A DNA stretch of 64,000 nucleotides from positions 3,534,001-3,598,000 of the forward strand of contig OZ241874.1 of the NCBI GenBank assembly GCA_965203305.1, in the 5' to 3' direction. A program made the position numbers and the translations under genes. The DNA comes from Bin80 sp965203305 (GTDB lineage: Bacteria; Bacteroidota; Rhodothermia; Rhodothermales; Bin80). The notes beneath the pieces were generated by a model. That model was not told the DNA's origin and searched no databases. It was given only the letters and a program-made list of their open reading frames with translations. This document shows, one piece after another, positions 1 to 7,465 of the stretch (position 1 is the stretch's first letter; each line of letters begins with the position of its first letter).

Positions 1-2
1 AT

Positions 3-839
3 ATGCGGATTCGCAGACGAGGAGGGAATCCGTATCCCGAAGGAGTGCCAAAGTCTGCGACGATCTTCAAGGAAAGAGGCAGGTGGTATGTTACGGTTCT
101 GTATGAGATCGCTGCGCCTGTGATTCCAGACAACGGAGTGGTTGCCGGGATTGACCGGAACGCCAACGGCATGATCGCCGTGGCCTACAGTGACGGCAGG
201 GACCCCGAAGTGCTGGAGAGTGAGGCGGACAAGCGGGTGCGATTGCGCAAACGCAGGTATGAGCGGAAGCTGGCGAAACAGATTGCCCGGCAGAAAGCAG
301 ACGGTCGGAAAAAGACGTCGAACCGGGCGAAGAAGACACAGGGCAAGATCCAGAAGTGCAACGCCTATCTGGCAAACTTCAGTCATAACCGCAATCACCA
401 GAACAGTGCGAAGATCGCGAAGGAAGCCCCTGTAGTGGTGGTGGAGAACCTGAAGGTGAAAAGCATGACCGCCTCGGCCCGGGGGACCGCAGAGAATCCT
501 GGCAAGAATGTCAAGGCGAAAGCGGGGATGAACCGGGTGCTGCTGGAGGGCGCGCCGGGACAGCTGGTGCAGATGCTGGGCTACAAGTGCGTTCTCGTTC
601 TCTCTGTGGTGGCCGCGTACACGAGCCAGGATTGTAGCAGGTGCGGACACAGGGACGCGGGCAATCGCGCCTCCCTGCGCAAGTTTGTGTGTATGTCCTG
701 TGGACATGCGGAACACGCGGATCTGAATGCTGCCGCGAACATCTTGGCCTCGGGGACTGGGGCAACTGGACGTGCGAGGGGTGAACCGTTGGGTTCCCTG
801 ATGACCCGTCAAGTGACAGAAAGGAATCCGTCCGCATGA
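3..839 (+). CDS. tnpB: TnpB RNA-guided nuclease, 5' part cut by window edge (copy 1)
   Basis: C-terminal two thirds of an IS200/IS605-type TnpB. The frame is open to the window edge, so the ATG at 3 is probably not the true start. The RuvC residues are present: Asp in GIDRNANG, Glu in VVVENLK and Asp in HADLNAAAN, with a CxxC...CxxC zinc ribbon (CSRCGH / CMSCGH) before the last Asp. TnpB proteins use an omega RNA made from the 3' end of the gene and element to cut DNA next to a short TAM. The sequence shared with the copy at 12172-13446 ends at the CAA codon finishing at 812, so the last eight residues and the stop codon come from flanking DNA. No tnpA lies beside it in the window. Confidence 0.9.
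   Translation: MRIRRRGGNPYPEGVPKSATIFKERGRWYVTVLYEIAAPVIPDNGVVAGIDRNANGMIAVAYSDGRDPEVLESEADKRVRLRKRRYERKLAKQIARQKADGRKKTSNRAKKTQGKIQKCNAYLANFSHNRNHQNSAKIAKEAPVVVVENLKVKSMTASARGTAENPGKNVKAKAGMNRVLLEGAPGQLVQMLGYKCVLVLSVVAAYTSQDCSRCGHRDAGNRASLRKFVCMSCGHAEHADLNAAANILASGTGATGRARGEPLGSLMTRQVTERNPSA
680..812 (+). ncRNA. Predicted TnpB omega RNA scaffold, copy 1 (overlaps tnpB 3' end)
   Basis: In IS200/IS605 elements the guide RNA scaffold comes from the tnpB 3' end and the element right end. Here that segment ends in a hairpin at 780-798 (GAACC-gttg-GGTTC, extended by GG/CC with one bulged T), then 14 nt to the right terminus TCAA at 809-812. Bases just after 812 would be the guide. The 5' limit given is a guess; position and polarity follow from the family rule. 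Confidence 0.4.
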
Positions 840-860
840 ATTCTCGCGGTACAGTTTCCT

Positions 861-1130
861 TTATAAGTCCCTAAGTCTTTGTTGTCCATCTACCACCTTA
901 GCCACCCTAGTACCCACTAAAGTGTTGTCTTCTGAGTGTGTGATGAGCGTACCTCCGAAGTGCATTACCTCTTCATCCTTATCTTTCGCAATGGATTTCA
1001 GGTCCAAAATGAGCTGGTCAATCGTGTCTTTTTCCCAGCTATATCTTCGTTGCCATTTCGGGATCACGTACTGCACAGTCGTCGTGTCAAATAGTTCAAT
1101 GAAGTTTCTCAGTTCTATATTTACACTCAT
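861..1130 (-). pseudogene. DUF262 (GmrS/DndB-type NTPase) N-terminal fragment
   Basis: The 89 residues match the start of DUF262 proteins, the nucleotide-binding half of GmrSD-type modification-dependent restriction systems. The Q-R-x-Y-S-W block (PKWQRRYSWEKD), the FGGTLI block and the VVDGQQRL motif are visible in order. The frame stops three residues after DGQQRL, where intact proteins continue for several hundred residues. The break lies about 50 bp from the right end of the tnpB copy at 1-812, so the rest of the gene was probably lost in a rearrangement linked to that element. It is most likely non-functional. The N-terminus MSVNIELRNF looks like a normal start. Confidence 0.75.
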
Positions 1131-1135
1131 AGCAT

Positions 1136-1318
1136 TTAAAGAAAAGTGGCAATGCTTGGAGAGATAAGTATTTCCCCAGAGTTGGCTGTTGTTACGTCCG
1201 TAACACCTCCTTTCAATTCCAATAGAACATCAGCACCTGACGGAATCTCCTGGCTAGTTCCATGAGTCCATACCTGCAAACGACCCTGTTTAGTGGTTTG
1301 TATGAGATACAAAAGCAA
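1136..1318 (-). CDS. Unrecognised short ORF upstream of the DUF262 fragment
   Basis: A 60-codon frame with a TTG start ends 5 bp before the DUF262 start on the same strand. An in-frame stop lies just upstream at about 1325. No domain is recognised. It could be the C-terminal remnant of a partner gene or a chance frame. Low support. Confidence 0.2.
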   Translation of the reverse strand: MLLYLIQTTKQGRLQVWTHGTSQEIPSGADVLLELKGGVTDVTTANSGEILISPSIATFL

Positions 1319-1736
1319 CCAGTTTTATCAATCCGTTATCCCACATAATAGGACTGTTCTTCTCTGAAACCCTGCCTCTTCATGAGGCTCTAAGCCTCTC
1401 TCGTACCCTACCATATCTTACAAAAAGGCACCTGCCGATACACACGGATTGTTCTCCCACAATAGAGGTATCCGTCCGAACAGCCTCCATATAAGCTGTC
1501 AGGGGGGATACGCTGGTATGGTGGATTTGTGCCTTCCTGAGTCCACTCTGTGACCGAGGGGTGGTCGTGTTATCGGTCTGCGGGTTCTTCTGGCAGTCTG
1601 TTGTCTCTTCGTGATTCCATGCCGGGGATTTTTCCTGGAAGCTGGAGTGGCTGTATTGGAAGGGGATCTTGGGTGGGGATGGATTCAGGAACAGTATTTA
1701 TATTTATGTTGCATAAATTTTCACTTTTAGTATTTT

Positions 1737-3623
1737 ATGTTGTATATTTCCAGCATGGAACGCATCGCTCCCATCCTGTCCGAGCACGCCCCGCCCCAGG
1801 AGATTCTGGAAGCTCTTCGGAAGAAGACCGCCGAGTGCGAGACCCTGCGAACGAAGTGCGAAGCCAGAGACCAGAAGATTGAGACCCTAGACCGGGAATG
1901 CGAGACCCTGCGAACGAAGTGCGAAGCCAGAGACCAGAAGATTGAGACCCTAGACCGGGAATGCGAGACCCTGCGAACGAAGTGCGAAGCCAGAGACCAG
2001 AAGATTGAGACCCTAGACCGGGAATGCGAGACCCTGCGAACGAAGTGCGAAGCCAGAGACCGGGAGATTGAGACCCTGGAAGCAAAGTGCGAGACCCAAG
2101 ACCGGGAGAGCAAGACTCTGCGGGCAAAGTGCGAGACCCAAGAGAAAAAGATCCAAGACTTGCGCAAAGAAATCCGCGCCCTCAAACAGGAGCTTGCCTT
2201 CGTGAGAAGTCAGAAGTATCGACCGAAAAGCGAGCGGCATGACCGTAGCCAGTATGAGATGTTTCCAGATCAGGTCTCTGCTGCCGCTTGGCACGAGGTG
2301 GAGCGGAAAGAGAGGCGGAAGAAGACCGGGAAAAAGCGCGTCTATATGGGGAAAGAATTCTGGAAGAACGCAGGACTGCCCGTAGAAACGGTCCGCATGG
2401 ATCCCCCGGACAACCTTCCCCCCGATGCCAAACTCGTCGGGTATGTGGAGAGAGAAAAGCTGGCTCGCAAACCGGGACAGTTGTATGTCAAGTGCGAACT
2501 GTATCCGGTCTTTGCGAGGGAAGACGGCACGAAACTGTGCGAGGCGCCGTTGCCCACCGACCGCGGACTGCGCAAGTGCCGGGCGGATGAGAGCCTGCTG
2601 ACCCATCTGGTGCTCTCCAAGTATCTCTATCACCTCCCGATTGAGCGGATCGTGAAGCAGCTGCATCTGGAATCTGGCGTACAGATTTCCAAATCCACGG
2701 CAACGGACTGGGTACACCTGGTGGCCTCCCGGCTGGATCGCCTGAACCATCCCCTGCGCATGGAAGTGCTGGCAGATGGCTATATTCAGGCAGACGAAAC
2801 CCGCATTCTGGTGCAGGATCGGGCGAAAAGCAGGGCCGGTGGCACCTATCACAGGGGCTGGTACTTTTTCTATACCTGTCCCATCTCTGGACTGATCCTG
2901 GTGGATTATCAGCCGACGCGTTCCCGGGCAGGGCCGACGGAAATGCTGGAGGGGTTCCGGGGAGAGTTGCAGACCGACGGCTATGCGGTCTACCATCAGT
3001 TTGGGAAAATAGACGGGATTGAACTGTTCGCGTGCTGGGCGCATGCCCGGCGGAAATTCAAGAATGCTCTGCGTGCCGAGGGAGAGAACTCCCCACAGGC
3101 GGAACAGGCTGTGGTGCTGATCCAGCAGCTGTATGCAGTGGAGGACGAGCTCCGCGAGCAGGGGGCAGACGCTGCGGAGCGGGTGCGGGTGCGCCAGGAG
3201 CAGTCCGTCCCCATCCTGCAGGTGCTGGAAGCCCTCCTGCGAGAACACACCGGGGACAATGACACCTTCTGGTTCAGAGCCGTGCGCTACACCCTGAAGC
3301 TATGGGATCGCCTGAGCGGCTTCACCCGCAATGGACGCGTGGAGATTGACAACAATCTCGTGGAGAACCGGGTTCGTCCCATTGCACTGGGACGCAAGAA
3401 CTACCTGTTTGCCGGCTCGCATGCGGCCGCCGCCAATGCCGCCACGATCTACTCTCTGCTCAGTACTTGCCAACTCCATGAAGTCCATCCGCAGGAGTGG
3501 CTGATGGATATCCTGAGGCGCGTGGAAACCACGCCTGACGAAGAGCTCCACACGCTGCTGCCTCATCACTGGAAGGCGACCCGGCAGAAAGAACAACAAG
3601 TGCCACTCGCCAAGGCAGCATAG
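1737..3623 (+). CDS. tnpC: IS66-family transposase (TnpC) with expanded coiled coil
   Basis: 628-residue DDE transposase. Residues about 25-160 are a coiled coil built from a 21-residue unit (CETLRTKCEARDQKIETLDRE with one residue fewer or more at the joints); three units are identical at DNA level. Then come the basic region and zinc-binding part, and the DDE_Tnp_IS66 domain with Asp in QADETRI (about 353), Asp in QTDGYAVY (about 411) and Glu in NNLVENRVRPIALGR (about 541). Length is somewhat above the usual 500-550 because of the repeats. The frame is intact, so the enzyme may be active. The start could also be the ATG at 1755. Confidence 0.93.
   Translation: MLYISSMERIAPILSEHAPPQEILEALRKKTAECETLRTKCEARDQKIETLDRECETLRTKCEARDQKIETLDRECETLRTKCEARDQKIETLDRECETLRTKCEARDREIETLEAKCETQDRESKTLRAKCETQEKKIQDLRKEIRALKQELAFVRSQKYRPKSERHDRSQYEMFPDQVSAAAWHEVERKERRKKTGKKRVYMGKEFWKNAGLPVETVRMDPPDNLPPDAKLVGYVEREKLARKPGQLYVKCELYPVFAREDGTKLCEAPLPTDRGLRKCRADESLLTHLVLSKYLYHLPIERIVKQLHLESGVQISKSTATDWVHLVASRLDRLNHPLRMEVLADGYIQADETRILVQDRAKSRAGGTYHRGWYFFYTCPISGLILVDYQPTRSRAGPTEMLEGFRGELQTDGYAVYHQFGKIDGIELFACWAHARRKFKNALRAEGENSPQAEQAVVLIQQLYAVEDELREQGADAAERVRVRQEQSVPILQVLEALLREHTGDNDTFWFRAVRYTLKLWDRLSGFTRNGRVEIDNNLVENRVRPIALGRKNYLFAGSHAAAANAATIYSLLSTCQLHEVHPQEWLMDILRRVETTPDEELHTLLPHHWKATRQKEQQVPLAKAA
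1836..2063 (+). repeat. 63-bp tandem repeat inside the IS66 transposase gene
   Basis: Exact 63-bp units at 1836-1898, 1899-1961 and 1962-2024, followed by a partial fourth that diverges after about 37 bp. The units are in frame (21 codons) and lengthen the N-terminal coiled coil. Perfect identity points to recent expansion by slippage or recombination. Confidence 0.95.
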
Positions 3624-3881
3624 CCTCCCCCGCTTCCCCGCGGGAACGACACGGGATCCAAAACCATCGCTTGGTTCCCGCCAGAAAAAGTAGGACGCAC
3701 CCGGCAGACCCGCACAGAACAGGGGACGAGAATCACAAACGGAAACTCCCGGGAACACACAGAACCTCTCTGCCTTCGGAATCCCTGATCCCCTCACAGA
3801 ATATGCCGCAGGAAGGCACCAACCCTAGACAGGGGCGTATGCCAAAATACAGGGGCAAGACAGGGCTGTTCGGACGCTTAC

Positions 3882-4409
3882 CATACAATTCGCCTTTTTG
3901 CCATAGGCGAATTAATCACAGGCGATTCCGCTTGCTGGGGTGTATCAATCTAGGAGTCCTTATTCTGAAAGGATTCTCGTTGGAACATGATCGTACGGGG
4001 AAAGTGGATAGAGGGAAAGAAAATCCCCTAACCAGCCGTCATTCAGATCATACCTTTTCCAACTGACACTGGCACCATTCCGTGTGATTAGCACCTATCC
4101 TTCATGAAAAGCGATTTCCTGCTCTCTATTCTCCCCCAACTAAAACTTTAATAAATCCTGCAAGACATATGCATGATCATGCCCCTTCCGGTCCAGCCCT
4201 GACAGATTCAATGGGCATAGCATCCCACCGGTGCCGATGGAGTGTTGCCTGTTTGTTCACATTCATGGCTGAGGCGGCGAGGCAAGTTCAGGAATGTGCT
4301 AAGGCCAACTCAGAACATGATCAGGAATGGATTACCTGTAATCTCGCTTCAACTTTACCCCATCGTTTAGTGATGTCTGGTACAATAATGGAACATCAGG
4401 GGGAGTTTC
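3882..4409. other. Intergenic region with no recognisable gene
   Basis: 528 bp between the IS66 right end and the vWA lipoprotein gene. It begins with an inverted repeat (AATTCGCC and GGCGAATT separated by 11 bp, about 3887-3913). A 102-codon plus-strand frame at 4169-4477 overlaps the 3' end of the opposite gene and has no recognisable motif; I regard it as chance. Confidence 0.5.
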
Positions 4410-5201
4410 TTATGGCTCTTTCGGGCAGTCACCTCCAATGGGAATGTTACTCCATTCGGGGAATATGCCCCTTGTGACATCTCTGAAATAGTTATCCCAG
4501 AATATTTTGAATGTCTCGTGATCTTGCTGCAAGCCTCCACTGGATGGGCACCGCTTGAGGCGATGAATGATGACTTTGGAACCTCCCAAATTTTCAGGAA
4601 ATCCCCACTTATCCATAATCACGGTCCGAAGACTATCAAAACTGGGAACAGGGATGTCATAAAAATTGATTCTGTAGGATTCTTCCCCTGAGCCTGAGTT
4701 CTCCAGCATGTCGGAAACAATCCATAGACGGCAGTTTGTGTCACATGTAGCCTTGGGCCACCGCAGAGCAGTGGCACGAAGAATATATGATCGGGGCTGT
4801 ACACCTCCCTTGAACAGGGTAGCAATATGGTGACCAAGACGTGCTTCGAATCGTCTCCATTTCCTGTTTAGTTCGCGGCATGGCCGCTTCAGAAGCGGAC
4901 AATGCCTTGATGGTACGCGTAAGGGGATGGCTGTACTATCTGCATCATCTGGATTTTCTGTATCCCTGACCCGGCCCAGAATAATCATGTGCTCTGATCG
5001 CCTGTCAAGAGCTCTTGCATCTTCGAGAATTCTTTCCTTTACCAAGTCAATTGGTGTGAGATGTGTTGAGTCTGAATGGTCAATCAGTACTCGAACAGTC
5101 GCCTGCCCCGAGGTATCTCTGCAACCCAGAAAGGCAATCAATGCGATAAGTGCCACAGGTACCGTCCAGAATTTTCCTGTAAAATGCACACGTGGTATCA
5201 T
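4410..5201 (-). CDS. vWA-like lipoprotein
   Basis: 263 residues with a lipoprotein signal (hydrophobic run ending LIAFLGC, Cys about residue 27). Just after it comes a von Willebrand A-type start, VLIDHSDST, which keeps the metal-site pattern DxSxS. A later RLWIVSDMLENS strand fits the second metal-binding loop. vWA domains mediate metal-dependent protein contacts. AAAGGG lies 5 bp before the ATG, which supports the start. The next same-strand gene upstream, across the IS1634 transposase, is the membrane coiled-coil protein at 7466-9181; the two were probably adjacent before IS1634 inserted. No closer family recognised. Confidence 0.7.
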   Translation of the reverse strand: MIPRVHFTGKFWTVPVALIALIAFLGCRDTSGQATVRVLIDHSDSTHLTPIDLVKERILEDARALDRRSEHMIILGRVRDTENPDDADSTAIPLRVPSRHCPLLKRPCRELNRKWRRFEARLGHHIATLFKGGVQPRSYILRATALRWPKATCDTNCRLWIVSDMLENSGSGEESYRINFYDIPVPSFDSLRTVIMDKWGFPENLGGSKVIIHRLKRCPSSGGLQQDHETFKIFWDNYFRDVTRGIFPEWSNIPIGGDCPKEP

Positions 5202-5403
5202 TTCTGCCCTTTACGCTAGTTTGCCACAGCGTAGTTCAACAATCGGACATATCTCCCCTGTTCCCTTTTTTGGGATGATTTTTTCGTATTCCACAGGTTT
5301 CAGCGACTTCGCGGGTCAGATCATGGTGGCTTTTCTCTTCGTTCTGCGCTGTTTTTCCGGCAAAGTACGCCGAGAGTCTGCCTGGTGAATCGCGGATGGG
5401 CAT

Positions 5404-5438
5404 AGCACTCCCCGCTCCCTGCGGAGTGCTGTTTTTTT
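5404..5438 (+). terminator. Hairpin plus T-tract
   Basis: AGCACTCC and GGAGTGCT form an 8-bp stem around an 11-nt loop, followed by seven T residues, read on the plus strand. It sits between the 3' end of the IS1634 transposase gene and the vWA lipoprotein gene. It would block plus-strand transcription entering the element; on the minus strand the hairpin has no T-tract. Confidence 0.55.
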
Positions 5439-5460
5439 CTCGGCAAGAATCCTGCCTGTT

Positions 5461-7329
5461 TCATGAATCAGGAGGCTTTTCCTCTTCGGGAAGCAGCGTA
5501 CATTCTTTCGCTGGTGCTTTCTCTTCGGGACCATCCCGGCCCCGCTCCTCTCCCTTCGTCTTCTCGGGATCATACAGGATCCCCAGAATCCGAAAGATCT
5601 GTTGCACGAACGGGGTCAGATCCTGATCCATCCGCGTGATCAGGTACCGCTGTCGGAGTTGGTGGAATTTGGTGATGATGCGCTGAATCTTGTTGAGGTG
5701 CTTCCGAATTGTACTCCAGCTGGACGGGATGCCCCGGGCCTTGAGCGGGATTCGGATCATCTGTGCAAAGCAGACCCCCAGCAGCGCAAGAAACAGATGC
5801 CCCTCAATCCGCTCGTCCTTGCTGTGATAAATGGGCCCCAGTCCAAACTCGGATTTCATGGAGCGAAAGACATGCTCCACCTCATACTGTCGCCAGTAGG
5901 TCTGGGCCACCTCCCGGAGAGACCAGTCCAGATGACTGGTGCGGATCACATACCCGCCACAGGCCTGCATCCACGACGCATGCGCCGGAAGACGGGTCAC
6001 CCGAATCGTGTCCGCATAGTCGGTCTCTTCGTTGCGAATCACCTCCACATCGTAGAGATATGCCACGTGCGGGTGATCGCGTTCCAGACGCGTCACCCGT
6101 CTCTGCACCGGAGCAAATTTCTTGACACACCCGGGTTTGGACAGTCCCTCCCGCAATTTGTCCAGCGCCTTCTCATACGCCTCACACCGCCGCTGCTTGA
6201 TCTGCAACTCCGTCTTTGCCTTTGCCTCACTGTAAATGTACACGCGTCGTTCGCCATTCTCTTCGGACAGCTCCCACGCCTTGATCTGCCTTCCGCCCCC
6301 CGTCTCAAACCGGGCATCCGCAGGTCCCGTGGGAACAGGCGGCGTGCTGCTGCGCTCTATGCCGACCCAGTCAAAGCCCTTCTCCTGCATGAGGGCCACA
6401 TTCCCATCCGTACAGATCCCGGCATCCATGACCAACGTCGAATCCTCGTCCCCCAGCTTCTCCAGAACACCAGCCAAGGTGCCCGGCTCGCTCACATTCC
6501 CCGGCAGAATCTCCATCCCGCAGGGCATCCCGTTCCCGCTCATGGACACCGAAAGAGACGTTTGCCGAAGATCGTTCCGCTTGTTCTTGCTCCGCCCGTG
6601 CCGCAGGTATTGTCCCTTCTCCTTCCCGTAATACGGCGTGTTGGTCAGATCATACAGAATGATCTTTCCCCCGAAAGGAAGCGTGGACTGTGCCCTCTCA
6701 TAGAGCCACGAGAGAATCTCGTCCCGGTGCCGGTTCAGCAGATCCACCGTCCGGTACAGCGTGTTCAGACTCGGGGCAGGAAGATTCAGAAGCTCCAGAA
6801 TGGCAGAGGTGGAGGTGAGCCAGTCATGGGTGTGCCGCTCGCTGCCCGGACTCAGCATCTTGCCAATGACCATCACATAGATCAGCTTCACCTGCTCTTC
6901 GGTACATCCCAAATCCAGCAACAAGCAATCAAAGCCAACCCGATGAAACAGGGACAGGAGCAGACGCTCGCCCCCAACCGTACCGGAACCAGGATGCGAA
7001 ATCCGAAGGAAACTCACCACACGCTCTGCCGGCGTGCGAGGGGTTCCCACCTCACAGCCACGCTCCACCAGGTTTTGCGCAATCTGCTGAACCAGATCCC
7101 GAAAGAACGGGCGCTGTTCCGCAAAGTCCAGACGAGGTGCTCCGTCCATTTGTGCCTTCACATGAGCCCCAAAGACTTTGATCTCTTCCTCGGACAGATC
7201 CACATCTTTGCCGAGGCAAAACAGCGTTTTTCGTTTGGGGATGCCGTTGACCCGTTTGCAGTAGGACAGATAGAATCGGAATCCTTTCTCTCCTGTCTTG
7301 AGGCGGTAAGGGGCTCGGAAGAGGAACAT
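5461..7329 (-). CDS. IS1634-family transposase
   Basis: 622-residue DDE transposase of the IS4-superfamily group IS1634. Landmarks are the N-terminal FRFYLSYCKRVNGIP block, the first Asp in ILYDLTNTPYYG, the second Asp in TLVMDAGICTDG and the C-terminal YEVEHVFRSMKSEFGLGPIYH block carrying the Glu, all normal for the family. The frame is intact. The element separates two minus-strand genes (vWA lipoprotein downstream, membrane protein upstream). Its ends must lie within about 5202-5460 and 7330-7465, but I could not pick out a convincing terminal inverted repeat, so only the gene is annotated. Confidence 0.9.
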   Translation of the reverse strand: MFLFRAPYRLKTGEKGFRFYLSYCKRVNGIPKRKTLFCLGKDVDLSEEEIKVFGAHVKAQMDGAPRLDFAEQRPFFRDLVQQIAQNLVERGCEVGTPRTPAERVVSFLRISHPGSGTVGGERLLLSLFHRVGFDCLLLDLGCTEEQVKLIYVMVIGKMLSPGSERHTHDWLTSTSAILELLNLPAPSLNTLYRTVDLLNRHRDEILSWLYERAQSTLPFGGKIILYDLTNTPYYGKEKGQYLRHGRSKNKRNDLRQTSLSVSMSGNGMPCGMEILPGNVSEPGTLAGVLEKLGDEDSTLVMDAGICTDGNVALMQEKGFDWVGIERSSTPPVPTGPADARFETGGGRQIKAWELSEENGERRVYIYSEAKAKTELQIKQRRCEAYEKALDKLREGLSKPGCVKKFAPVQRRVTRLERDHPHVAYLYDVEVIRNEETDYADTIRVTRLPAHASWMQACGGYVIRTSHLDWSLREVAQTYWRQYEVEHVFRSMKSEFGLGPIYHSKDERIEGHLFLALLGVCFAQMIRIPLKARGIPSSWSTIRKHLNKIQRIITKFHQLRQRYLITRMDQDLTPFVQQIFRILGILYDPEKTKGEERGRDGPEEKAPAKECTLLPEEEKPPDS

Positions 7330-7465
7330 GCCGTGGCGGTTTATCCCAAATTTTAAACCGCATATCCGGGGGTAGGTTCCCGGAAAAAAATACGGTATAC
7401 TACAACGGGGTTCTGGAGAGCAAATCCGTAATAAATAAGGGAAAACAGGGCAAATACGAAAGTAA

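Larger units (their letters stand above)
1468..3881 (+). mobile_element. IS66-family element (tnpC only)
   Basis: The ends are GTATCCGTCCGAACAGCC at 1468 and, inverted, GTAAGCGTCCGAACAGCC ending at 3881 (16 of 18 match). GTAAGCG is typical of IS66-family termini. Between them is one transposase gene (1737-3623), with no tnpA or tnpB accessory gene, as in the ISBst12-like subgroup. The 8 bp on either side (CAATAGAG and CATACAAT) do not match, so no target duplication is visible. The 1468-1736 and 3624-3881 segments are untranslated element DNA. Confidence 0.7.

Noticed and set aside
1836..2063. Repeat array that might be a CRISPR
   Set aside because: Units are contiguous and in frame with no unique spacers, inside a transposase gene. 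The same applies to 15483-15770.
5602..7356. 584-codon plus-strand frame over the IS1634 transposase
   Set aside because: Complement of a clear transposase; no recognisable motif.
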